From Anderseniella sp039978075 (GTDB taxonomy: Bacteria; Pseudomonadota; Alphaproteobacteria; Rhizobiales; Aestuariivirgaceae): a DNA stretch of 64,000 nucleotides. Numbering within the stretch: the first letter of the stretch is position 1; the number at the start of each line of letters is the position of its first letter. The notes beneath the pieces were generated by a model. It saw only the letters and a list, made by a program, of their open reading frames with translations, was not told the origin of the DNA and did no database searches. A program made the translations under genes and the position numbers. This document shows positions 42,814 to 52,299 of the stretch, in pieces. The stretch is from positions 310,001 through 374,000 of the forward strand of contig JBDWCA010000005.1 in the NCBI GenBank assembly GCA_039978075.1. The letters are read 5' to 3'.

Positions 42814-44109
42814 ATGGATCCGGACCCTGGGTTCATTGACGATAACGAAGCGGCGGTATTGCTCTCCCGGTATTTGACAGGCAACAAAGGCCTGATTCTG
42901 GCTGTGTCTGGCGGGTCTGACTCAATGGCACTCATGCGGCTGGTTGCGCGCTGGAACGCCGGTATGGAGCCTCGCGCACGACCAGATATTCATGTTGTAA
43001 CCGTGGATCACGCATTGCGGCCGGAAGCGGCGGCAGAAGCCGATTTTGTTGTGCGCGAAGCAGCATCGCTCGGATTGACGGCGCAGAAACTGCGGTGGGA
43101 CGGACCCCATCCGAAAACCGGTGTACCGGCCGCTGCCCGCGAAGCGCGTTACAGGCTGATGGCCGATGTCTGCCGGCAGAGCGAGGCGGTGCTGGTTACC
43201 GCGCACACGCTTGAGGATCAGGCCGAAACCCTCGTCATGGCCCTGGCAAGAGGCGCTGGAGTCGATGGGCTTTCCGCCATGCAACCCAAAACCCGGCTAA
43301 ACGGCCTGACTGTCATTCGACCGTTTCTGGAGATTACCCGCGCGCAGTTACGCGCGACATTGGTACACGCCGGTGCAAAGTGGATGGAAGATCCAACCAA
43401 TCGTGACATGGCCTATGAACGGGTGCGGGTGCGTGAGGCGCTTAATCTACTGGAGCAGGAAGGCGTGGGCCGTGCCGATATGGCCCGCTCGTCGCGTCGG
43501 CTCGCGCGCGCACGCACAGCGCTGGCGCATGCAGCAAATACCCTTGAGCGCGAAGCGGTCGTTCATGAGGTTTCAGGCTTTTGCCGCATCATGCGGGAGC
43601 CGTTTTTTCAGGCACCGGACGAAATTCAGCTGCGATGCCTGCTGTTGGTCGCCAGAGCCTATGGCGGCGGCATGATGCAAAGCCTGGCCGGGGCGGAAGG
43701 TCTGCTTGACTGGATGCAGACGGGGACGGGAAAGGCCAGGACCTTTGCCGGATGCCGGATTGGGCGCCGGTCCGCCGAATTTATAATCGGGCGTGAGGGC
43801 GAGCGGATCAATGAGGCACGGGTCCAGATTGAACCGGGACAATGTGTTGCGGAATGGGACCGGCGTTACCATGTCTCAAACTGCCGGGGCGCCGATCGGG
43901 TTGAACTGGCAGTATTGCGCGATGTGGACGAACAACTGTTGCCGGACAGGCCGAAAACCGTGCCGGACTTCGTCTGGCAAGGGCTTCCCGTGGCAATCTC
44001 TGAGGGAAACCAGGTGATTATACCGGGCGAGGGACGTCAACCTGGTTCGCAAGGTCAACAAAATGTCGTGTTCCACCTCATTGCGGGCCCTAAAACGGCT
44101 CAAACTTAA
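42814..44109 (+). CDS. tilS: tRNA(Ile)-lysidine synthetase
   Basis: This protein of 431 residues has the PP-loop LILAVSGGSDSMALMRL and the following HALRPEAAAEADFV and HTLEDQAETLVMALARG motifs of TilS. It modifies the wobble C of the AUA-reading tRNA to lysidine. It starts 3 bases after the cpoB stop. The C-terminal half (about 250-431) is divergent, as is usual. It is followed by the promoter region of ftsH. Confidence 0.93.
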   Translation: MDPDPGFIDDNEAAVLLSRYLTGNKGLILAVSGGSDSMALMRLVARWNAGMEPRARPDIHVVTVDHALRPEAAAEADFVVREAASLGLTAQKLRWDGPHPKTGVPAAAREARYRLMADVCRQSEAVLVTAHTLEDQAETLVMALARGAGVDGLSAMQPKTRLNGLTVIRPFLEITRAQLRATLVHAGAKWMEDPTNRDMAYERVRVREALNLLEQEGVGRADMARSSRRLARARTALAHAANTLEREAVVHEVSGFCRIMREPFFQAPDEIQLRCLLLVARAYGGGMMQSLAGAEGLLDWMQTGTGKARTFAGCRIGRRSAEFIIGREGERINEARVQIEPGQCVAEWDRRYHVSNCRGADRVELAVLRDVDEQLLPDRPKTVPDFVWQGLPVAISEGNQVIIPGEGRQPGSQGQQNVVFHLIAGPKTAQT

Positions 44110-44128
44110 TTATCCTGCAAGAGATCAT

Positions 44129-44157
44129 CTTGGCAAAGGATACAGACGTACCTATGT
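44129..44157 (+). promoter_or_regulatory. Putative RpoH (sigma-32) promoter of ftsH
   Basis: CTTGGC (44129-44134) and CTATGT (44152-44157) are 17 bases apart. Heat-shock promoters in alphaproteobacteria have CTTG-rich -35 boxes and C(C)TATNT-like -10 boxes, and ftsH is a classic RpoH target. The call is by eye. Confidence 0.45.
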
Positions 44158-44232
44158 TAGGTCTAACCGAGATTTTCTATCCGGGTGGCACTTCTGTATT
44201 TGAGCCATCCGACACATTCCTGAAAGGATGTA

Positions 44233-46158
<1,926 letters not shown>

Positions 46159-46183
46159 ATTTTTATGATGCGCGTTAGATACG

Positions 46184-46220
46184 GGCCGGATTTTCCTGAT
46201 GGAAAGTCCGGCCGATTTTT
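46184..46220 (+). terminator. Rho-independent terminator after ftsH
   Basis: A 13-bp stem, GGCCGGATTTTCC (46184-46196) with GGAAAGTCCGGCC (46201-46213), with one G-U pair and a TGAT loop, is followed by GATTTTTG. Confidence 0.88.
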
Positions 46221-46261
46221 GTATAGATCAGCATGGTTTCACAAGTTAGGGCCGTTTCAAC

Positions 46262-47320
46262 ATGACCAGTTTGTATGTTCGCCCGGCAGGGCTGGTGTAT
46301 GGCCCGGACGCGGCGCTGGCGATTGAATCCGGTGCCGGTCTGCCACTGGCGGGCGGACATATCTGCTGGACCATGGCGCTGGTCAGTGAAGATCGCGGCG
46401 CAAGCTGGACGCCGCGCAAGACGGCTGCTCTCAAGGCATCGCGTGATGATGATGTTGCTGGCTGGGTAAACCGGTTGAGTGCGCCTCGTAAACCCGTTGC
46501 CGGACTTGGCATGGATGCATGTCACATCATGGGGATCGTCAACACGACGCCTGACAGCTTTTCCGATGGCGGTGTCAACGCGGATGCGGACCAGGCCATC
46601 GAGACCGCCAGGGCCATGGCAGAAGCCGGCGCAGTTCTGCTGGATGTTGGCGGCGAGTCTACCCGTCCGGGTTCCGACCCCGTGGATGAGGTGGAGGAAT
46701 GGCGCAGGATTGAACCGGTCATAAGCACTCTTGTAGCGGACGGGCTTGCCGTGTCGTGTGACACCCGTAAAGCCGCGATCATGCAGAAGGTGACACAGGC
46801 AGGCGTGGCAATGATCAACGATGTCAGCGCATTGACCTATGATGCGGATGCGCTGAATGTCACCGCCTCGTCAGATTTGCCGGTGTGCCTGATGCATGCC
46901 CAGGGTGATCCCAAGACCATGCAGCACAACCCGGAATACGCCAATGTCGTACTGGACGTTTTTGACTGGCTGGAAAGGCGCGTTGAAACAGTTGCCGCGT
47001 CAGGCATTTCACGTGACCTCATCATTGCCGATCCCGGTATCGGTTTCGGCAAAACCTTTGCCCACAACCTGGAGCTCATGGCCGGTCTGGCCCTGTTTCA
47101 CGGTCTCGGCGTGCCGGTTATGCTGGGCGCATCCCGCAAAGGCTTCATCGGATCTGTGACAGGCGAAAAGGTGGCCGCCAACAGGCAGACGGGTTCTGCG
47201 ACGGCGGCCTTGCTGGGCGCCATGTCCGGCATGCAGTTCGTGCGCGTGCATGATGTACCGGCTACGCGCCATGCACTGAGTGTCTGGCAGGCAACAATCG
47301 CTCAGCACAAAGACGTGTAA
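46262..47320 (+). CDS. folP: Dihydropteroate synthase with N-terminal extension
   Basis: The product (352 residues) has the DHPS barrel signatures CHIMGIVNTTPDSFSDGG (about 87-104), LLDVGGESTRPGSDPV and IADPGIGFGKT, and ends with GASRKGFIG. It makes dihydropteroate in folate synthesis. The first 85 residues form an extension that is common in Rhizobiales enzymes and absent from E. coli FolP. The start ATG 46262 lies 41 bases after the ftsH terminator. A reversed full repeat element lies downstream, before glmM. Confidence 0.93.
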   Translation: MTSLYVRPAGLVYGPDAALAIESGAGLPLAGGHICWTMALVSEDRGASWTPRKTAALKASRDDDVAGWVNRLSAPRKPVAGLGMDACHIMGIVNTTPDSFSDGGVNADADQAIETARAMAEAGAVLLDVGGESTRPGSDPVDEVEEWRRIEPVISTLVADGLAVSCDTRKAAIMQKVTQAGVAMINDVSALTYDADALNVTASSDLPVCLMHAQGDPKTMQHNPEYANVVLDVFDWLERRVETVAASGISRDLIIADPGIGFGKTFAHNLELMAGLALFHGLGVPVMLGASRKGFIGSVTGEKVAANRQTGSATAALLGAMSGMQFVRVHDVPATRHALSVWQATIAQHKDV

Positions 47321-47394
47321 TGTCAAAGAAAATGCGGACGGATTATGTTGGTTTTAACCGAAGTTTGAGTACATTGGTGCGCCGTTAAAGATAC

Positions 47395-47496
47395 TGGAGC
47401 AATATGGGTTAAACAGAACCCATAAGGTAGCTCCGACACTTTGTAAGCGATCAGGTTTATGATTGTTGGCTGTTTCAACCAACAATCATCCTGATC
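47395..47496 (-). repeat. Composite palindromic repeat, full copy, reversed (copy 5)
   Basis: Read on the minus strand, palindrome A is GATCAGG (47496-47490) to CCTGATC (47455-47449) around ATTGTTGGTTGAAACAG..., the spacer CTTACAAAGTGT follows, and palindrome B covers 47434-47396 with GGAGCTACC...GGGTT pairing. The order and length (102 bp) equal those of the copies at 10732 and 41269, but in opposite orientation with respect to the + strand genes folP and glmM. Confidence 0.9.
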
Positions 47497-47531
47497 TGAG
47501 CCTAAGATGAATATCCGGCGGGGATTGTTGA

Positions 47532-48878
47532 ATGGACAAGGAATTTTTTGGCACCGACGGCGTGCGGGGCAAGGCCAACAGCTATCCCATGCGGGCCGAC
47601 ACAGTGTTGAAAATCGGCATGGCGGCAGGCGCGCTTTACCGGCGCGGCAATCACCGGCATCGTGTGGTGATCGGAAAAGACACCCGGCTTTCCGGATATA
47701 TGGTGGAACAGGCGCTTACCGCCGGGTTCCTGTCTACGGGGATGGATGTGTTCCTGTTCGGACCGGTTCCAACCCCCGCCGTTGCCATGCTGACCCGGTC
47801 GATGCGGGCTGACCTCGGGGTTATGCTGTCGGCGTCACACAACCCGTATCATGACAACGGCATCAAGATATTCGGCCCGGACGGATACAAGCTGTCTGAT
47901 GATCAGGAAAATGAAATCCAGAAACTGGTCCTGGCGTCTGAAACCATTCCACTGGCAGCGCCTGAACACATAGGCCGCGCCAAGCGCATTGAAGATGCCC
48001 AGGCACGGTATATCGAGTTTGTCAAAAGCTCATTTCCCAAGGAACTGACACTTGATGGTTTGCGGGTTGTTGTAGACTGTGCCAACGGCGCGTCGTACCA
48101 GGTGGCCCCGACAGCGCTTTGGGAACTGGGAGCGGAAGTGATCCCGGTCGGCGTTGAACCAAACGGCTTTAACATAAACGACGAATGCGGTTCGACCCAT
48201 CCACAAAAGGTGGCAGCCCAGGTGCGCAAGATGCGTGCCGATATCGGCATATCGCTTGATGGTGATGCAGACCGCTGCATTCTCGTTGATGAAAACGGCA
48301 ATGTCGTCGATGGCGATCAGGTCATGGCGCTGATTGCGACCTCCTGGCATAAACAAGGTCTGCTGCGCGGCGATGGGCTGGTTGCAACCATTATGTCCAA
48401 TCTGGGTCTTGAGCGCCTGATGGCCTCTCATGAATTGAGTCTTGAACGTACCCGGGTCGGGGACCGGTATGTTGTCGAACGCATGCGGTCGGGCGGTTTC
48501 AATGTCGGCGGTGAGCAGTCGGGGCATGTGGTGCTGTCGGATTTCAACACAACCGGTGACGGCCTGATCGCAGCACTGCAGGTGCTGGCGGTGCTGGTCC
48601 AGAACGGCGGGTCGGTGAGTGAAGTCTGCCGGATGTTTGATCCGGTTCCGCAGGTGCTGAAAAACGTCCGCTATGGCGCCGGCACACCGCTGGAGCAGGA
48701 TCCGGTCAAAAAGGCGATTGCCGCAGCAGAAGAAAAGCTGGGCAATTCGGGCAGGCTGGTCATTCGAAAGTCAGGAACCGAACCGCTGATCCGCGTGATG
48801 GCGGAAGGCGACAATGCCGATCTGGTGACCTCTGTCGTGGACGATATCGTCGCGGAAGTTGAGCGTCACGCCGCCTAG
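47532..48878 (+). CDS. glmM: Phosphoglucosamine mutase
   Basis: The protein has 448 residues. It begins with MDKEFFGTDGVRGKAN, has the phosphoserine loop LGVMLSASHNPYHDNGIKIFG and the metal loop SLDGDADRCILVDE, and ends with the phosphate-binding VIRKSGTEPLIRVMAEG. It converts glucosamine 6-phosphate to glucosamine 1-phosphate for cell-wall precursors. Its place after ftsH and folP is conserved. Confidence 0.96.
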   Translation: MDKEFFGTDGVRGKANSYPMRADTVLKIGMAAGALYRRGNHRHRVVIGKDTRLSGYMVEQALTAGFLSTGMDVFLFGPVPTPAVAMLTRSMRADLGVMLSASHNPYHDNGIKIFGPDGYKLSDDQENEIQKLVLASETIPLAAPEHIGRAKRIEDAQARYIEFVKSSFPKELTLDGLRVVVDCANGASYQVAPTALWELGAEVIPVGVEPNGFNINDECGSTHPQKVAAQVRKMRADIGISLDGDADRCILVDENGNVVDGDQVMALIATSWHKQGLLRGDGLVATIMSNLGLERLMASHELSLERTRVGDRYVVERMRSGGFNVGGEQSGHVVLSDFNTTGDGLIAALQVLAVLVQNGGSVSEVCRMFDPVPQVLKNVRYGAGTPLEQDPVKKAIAAAEEKLGNSGRLVIRKSGTEPLIRVMAEGDNADLVTSVVDDIVAEVERHAA

Positions 48879-48994
48879 AGGCAGGCTCTTCAGCACTTGA
48901 AATCTTAGATTGCTGTCATGGTGAAACAGCCGTGAAACTCCGGTTTTGCGCGGCTGAAACGCGATTTTTCATAGCTCTGAAAAAAACTGCAAAC

Positions 48995-49147
48995 ATGCTT
49001 AAGAGGTTCTTAAGCGGTTTGGTTAATTATCTCTATCGAAGGTTTGGTCCAGACGGTATCGCGAAACATGAGACCGGGATTGAACGGCGATTGGCAAGTT
49101 TGCTTCTCGAACACGAGAAGCGTTCAGTGAATGGAGAGTACAAATGA
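48995..49147 (+). CDS. Possible 50-residue small ORF before an outer-membrane protein
   Basis: An open frame from ATG 48995 encodes a short basic peptide (MLKRFLSGLVNYLYRRFG...) with an amphipathic start and a charged tail; its stop overlaps the ATG of the next gene (ATGA). The overlap is suggestive of coupling, but the start region coincides with a CtrA-like site (48999-49013), which argues that this DNA is promoter rather than coding. It is listed for completeness. Confidence 0.25.
   Translation: MLKRFLSGLVNYLYRRFGPDGIAKHETGIERRLASLLLEHEKRSVNGEYK
48999..49013 (+). promoter_or_regulatory. CtrA-type binding site (TTAA-N7-TTAA)
   Basis: The sequence TTAAGAGGTTCTTAA matches the alphaproteobacterial CtrA consensus TTAA-N7-TTAA exactly. 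It lies 145 bases before the start of the outer-membrane protein gene at 49144. Binding is inferred from the motif alone. Confidence 0.5.
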
Positions 49148-49896
49148 TGGGTCGCACGCTGCTGAGAGTGTGTTTCGCTGCACTGGGATTGGGCATGGCT
49201 GGGGCAGCCCACTCTGCTGACTATGACGGCCAGTTGCCGAATGAAGGTTTCGGTGGCATGTGGAGTTGTCTGTATGCCCGTGTCGATGGCGGGGTGACAA
49301 TGTATGAACGCCCCAATGTCATTCAGCCTATTGGCGGTCTGTTTAGCAGTGACGGCGCCGGCGGTACCACTACAACGGCGGTCACTCCACGGATTGACCC
49401 GACCGGGTTCTTTGAAGGCGGCGTTGGCTGTCAGGTGTCCAGCAGCTTTCGCATAGAGATTACTGGAGGCGTGCATCTGAAATCGTCCCTGACTGATGCG
49501 TTTTCAGATACCGTTCCAGACACGCTTAACGCCGATATCGGATCACAATATGTGTTTGTATCGTCTTATTGGGACATCACCAATTACGCCGGGTTCACGC
49601 CTTATGTTGGCGGCGGTATCGGTGCGGCAAGGCATGACATAAGCGGTTTGGCTGGCCCGTCAGGTGCCGCGAACGGCAGTGAATACGACTTTGCCTATCA
49701 TGTAGGTGTCGGCGTATCCTATGACATTACACAAAGCCTGAAGTTTGATCTGGCTTACAGGTATGTTGATATGGGCGGAGTAGTCTCCGGTGTTGATACA
49801 ACTGCCCCCACACCTGGTGCCATGAGTGTGGACAATATCGAGGGGCATGAAGTCAAAGTGGGCCTTCGTTATCATTTCGGCGACCCGGCCTGGTAA
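49144..49896 (+). CDS. Outer-membrane beta-barrel protein (Omp25/31-like)
   Basis: The 250-residue product has a signal peptide cleaved after about AAHSA (residue 24), then alternating strand patterns (GVGCQVSSSFRIEITGGV, PYVGGGIGAARHDISG, FAYHVGVGVSYDITQSLKFDLAYRYVDMGG). The end EVKVGLRYHFGDPAW is close to a barrel C-terminal signal but has four residues after the terminal Phe. It resembles the small porin-like Omp25/31 group. GGAGAG lies at 49133-49138. A CtrA-type site upstream may give cell-cycle control. Confidence 0.78.
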   Translation: MMGRTLLRVCFAALGLGMAGAAHSADYDGQLPNEGFGGMWSCLYARVDGGVTMYERPNVIQPIGGLFSSDGAGGTTTTAVTPRIDPTGFFEGGVGCQVSSSFRIEITGGVHLKSSLTDAFSDTVPDTLNADIGSQYVFVSSYWDITNYAGFTPYVGGGIGAARHDISGLAGPSGAANGSEYDFAYHVGVGVSYDITQSLKFDLAYRYVDMGGVVSGVDTTAPTPGAMSVDNIEGHEVKVGLRYHFGDPAW

Positions 49897-50262
49897 AACA
49901 GAGCTCCGGAGGTTCACCTCCACTCAAAAAACCCCCGATTTTGTTGAGGGGACATGACGGCTCGCATGTTTACGGTTTCGGCGGTGGAACCAGACATGCG
50001 GGCCCGTTTTGGTTGATGGTTAAGGGTGTGTAACCCAAACGTGTCGCAACGACGCGAATTTGGCATCATTTTGATAACCTTGGCGAGGCGTCGTTTTGAT
50101 GCCTCAATGACGACCGCAAACAGTCACCTTAATCCTGTAATTCCTTAGCTCATGCGAGTGGGCGGATGTGCATGTTTCATGACCTGTTGGGCAACAACAG
50201 TTCAGGCATGAACATCTACAATGCAGGGATACCCCTAGAGTATCGGGGAGAAGGAGTTACAG
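49897..50262. other. Intergenic region between two outer-membrane protein genes
   Basis: This 366-bp gap holds a GGAGG-TTCA-CCTCC hairpin (about 49907-49920) just after the first gene, a CCCC...GGGG hairpin next to an A/T run (about 49928-49953) that would terminate leftward transcription, and a CCCC-TAGAGTAT-CGGGG hairpin (about 50231-50248) in front of the second gene's ribosome-binding site. No coding frame is credible. A promoter is likely but I cannot place it. Confidence 0.4.
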
Positions 50263-50856
50263 GTGAAAAGTTTTTTGAAAAAGGGCCTTTTGGCCACAAG
50301 TATAATCGCGCTGATGGCACCGGTTGCAATTGCAGCTGATATTGATACGCCGCAGCAGCCGGCGCCTGCACCTTATGTGCAGCCGGATGATAACTATGTA
50401 TCAGGCTGGTATGTACGTGGTGATGCCGGATTTTCGTGGCTCGATGTTTCAGGCCTCGATGACGACGGTACCGCGATTGTCGGCGGTGGTGTCGGTTACC
50501 AGATCAACCAGTATTTCCGCACCGATTTGCGGGCCGATCATGCTTTTGACCAGGACGCAGGTCCGTTTGACGTGAACGCCACAACGATCTTGTGGAACGC
50601 CTATGTCGATGTGCCGCTTTCCATGGGGTTCACCCCTTATGTGGGTATTGGTGCCGGCTATGGCTTTGTTGACTATTCAGGTGGCGGCGCACCATCTGAT
50701 GATGAAGGTTTCGCCTGGACAGCAACCGGTGGTGTCGCATTCCAGATGACACAGAACATTACTCTGGATGCTGGCTATAGCTATCGGGAGATTGATGTTG
50801 CCGGCCCCAACTACGCCGACCACTCTGTGACCGGTGGTATGCGCTGGAGTTTCTAG
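50263..50856 (+). CDS. Outer-membrane beta-barrel protein (Omp25/31-like), second
   Basis: The protein (197 residues) has a signal peptide (KSFLKKGLLATSIIALMAPVAIAAD), a proline-rich linker, and an eight-strand type barrel pattern with WYVRGDAGFSWLDVSG, YFRTDLRADHAFD, PYVGIGAGYGFVDYSG and the classic C-terminal phenylalanine (TGGMRWSF). It starts at GTG 50263 with AAGGAG at 50251-50256. The TAG stop is the start of a TAGAGC sequence that resembles the end of the palindromic repeat. Confidence 0.82.
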   Translation: MKSFLKKGLLATSIIALMAPVAIAADIDTPQQPAPAPYVQPDDNYVSGWYVRGDAGFSWLDVSGLDDDGTAIVGGGVGYQINQYFRTDLRADHAFDQDAGPFDVNATTILWNAYVDVPLSMGFTPYVGIGAGYGFVDYSGGGAPSDDEGFAWTATGGVAFQMTQNITLDAGYSYREIDVAGPNYADHSVTGGMRWSF

Positions 50857-50876
50857 AGCGACATCGGTTCAAAATT
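50854..50876 (+). repeat. Possible remnant of the palindromic repeat (copy 9)
   Basis: TAGAGCGACATCGGTTCAAAA resembles the start of palindrome B (TAGAGCAAC-TATGGGTTCA) but has no return arm. It includes the stop codon of the barrel gene. It is a weak match. Confidence 0.35.
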
Positions 50877-50911
50877 TCTGTCTGATATTTTTCCAGGCGG
50901 CACAGCACCTT

Positions 50912-50945
50912 ACGGCCTGCTCTTCTCCCGGAGCAGGCCGTTTGT
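50912..50945 (+). terminator. Rho-independent terminator after the second barrel gene
   Basis: A perfect 11-bp stem, ACGGCCTGCTC (50912-50922) with GAGCAGGCCGT (50931-50941), has an 8-base loop and is followed by TTGT. The stem is strong and the T tract short. Confidence 0.75.
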
Positions 50946-51015
50946 ATTGGCGGAATATCCACCTGCATGGCTGCTGCGTCGAATTCGCACTTGATTGCAA
51001 TCACGCCTTCCCGTA

Positions 51016-51076
51016 TCCCGGTCAGTGGGACACCTCTCCCCAACGAGAGGCTTTTCATCTGGAAGGATGACCAGAA
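51016..51076 (+). promoter_or_regulatory. Structured serC leader (candidate serC RNA motif)
   Basis: Just before serC, CCTCTC (51033-51038) pairs with GAGAGG (51045-51050) around CCCAAC, followed by CTTTTC; a weaker TCCC/GGGA hairpin lies before it, and TCAT/ATGA after it. A conserved 'serC RNA motif' is known in the 5' region of alphaproteobacterial serC-serA operons; this site has the right place and a compact hairpin. I cannot align it to the model. Confidence 0.5.
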
Positions 51077-52243
51077 ATGACGATTGCAAAACCGGCATCG
51101 CGGCCGGCAAATCCGCGTTTTTCGTCCGGCCCGTGTGCCAAGATACCCGGCTGGACAACTGATACCCTTAAATCTGCTTTTCTCGGACGTTCGCATCGCG
51201 CCAGCGATGGCAAGCTGCGTCTGAAACGTGCGATTGATCTGACACGTGAGGTGCTGCAGGTGCCGGACGATTACCTGATCGGTATCGTGCCGGCGTCCGA
51301 CACAGGGGCGGTTGAAATGGCGATGTGGAGCCTGCTGGGTGAGCGAGGCGTGGACATGCTGGCCTGGGAAAGTTTCGGTGAAGGCTGGGTAACCGATGCG
51401 GTAAAACAGTTGAAGCTGAATGATGTGCGCCTGATCAAGGCAGGCTATGGCGAGTTGCCGGATTTGTCTGACGTTGATTTTGACCGTGATGTGGTTTTCA
51501 CCTGGAACGGAACAACAAGCGGTGTGCGGGTGCCGGATGGAGACTTCATCCCGGCCGGCAGGGCAGGGCTGACCATATGCGACGCAACATCGGCAGCATT
51601 TGCCCAGCGGCTGGATTTTTCAAAACTCGATGTGGTGACCTATTCCTGGCAGAAGGTGCTCGGCGGAGAAGGCGGCCACGGCATGCTGATCCTGTCGCCA
51701 CGCGCCGTTGAACGGCTGGAAAGCTACACGCCGCCATGGCCGTTGCCAAAGATTTTCCGGCTGACCAAGGCTGGCAAGATCAATGCCGGTATCTTCAGGG
51801 GCGAGACCATCAATACGCCGTCCATGTTGTGTGTTGAAGATTACATCAAGGCACTGGAGTGGGCACACGGAGCAGGCGGTCTGGATGGCCTGACGGCACG
51901 TGCCGATGCCAATGCGGACGCTTTGAATGCGTGGGTCGATCGCACTGAGTGGATTGATAATCTGGCTGCAGTGAGGGAAACCCGCTCGAATACATCGGTG
52001 TGTCTGAAACTGTCTGCATCTGCCGTGTCCGGGCTGAGTGATGACGAGGCAGCCGGTCTGCCGAAGAAAATCGTCAAGCTTCTGGAGGCTGAGCAGGTTG
52101 CCTTCGACATCGGTGCCTATCGCGATGCGCCGGCTGGCCTTCGTGTGTGGTGCGGCGCAACTGTCGAAACGTCCGATGTGGAAGCGCTGACGTCCTGGCT
52201 TGACTGGGCCTATGCGCAGGCATCTTCGTCCCCGGCGGCCTGA
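51077..52243 (+). CDS. serC: Phosphoserine aminotransferase
   Basis: This protein of 388 residues belongs to the alphaproteobacterial type of SerC: NPRFSSGPCAKIPGW at the start, SDTGAVEMAMWSLLG, FTWNGTTSGVRVPDG, and the PLP lysine in VVTYSWQKVLGGEGGHGML. It converts 3-phosphohydroxypyruvate to phosphoserine. serA follows after 56 bases on the same strand, so the first two steps of serine synthesis are made together. Confidence 0.95.
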   Translation: MTIAKPASRPANPRFSSGPCAKIPGWTTDTLKSAFLGRSHRASDGKLRLKRAIDLTREVLQVPDDYLIGIVPASDTGAVEMAMWSLLGERGVDMLAWESFGEGWVTDAVKQLKLNDVRLIKAGYGELPDLSDVDFDRDVVFTWNGTTSGVRVPDGDFIPAGRAGLTICDATSAAFAQRLDFSKLDVVTYSWQKVLGGEGGHGMLILSPRAVERLESYTPPWPLPKIFRLTKAGKINAGIFRGETINTPSMLCVEDYIKALEWAHGAGGLDGLTARADANADALNAWVDRTEWIDNLAAVRETRSNTSVCLKLSASAVSGLSDDEAAGLPKKIVKLLEAEQVAFDIGAYRDAPAGLRVWCGATVETSDVEALTSWLDWAYAQASSSPAA

Positions 52244-52299
52244 CGCAAATTCAAATTTCATCTGAGCGAACAGAAATTCTCAAAACCGGAGCAAGCCTG

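Noticed and set aside
48932..49147. 71-residue version of the small ORF starting at GTG 48932
   Set aside because: The extra N-terminal part is not better supported than the 50-residue form, and both overlap the promoter region.
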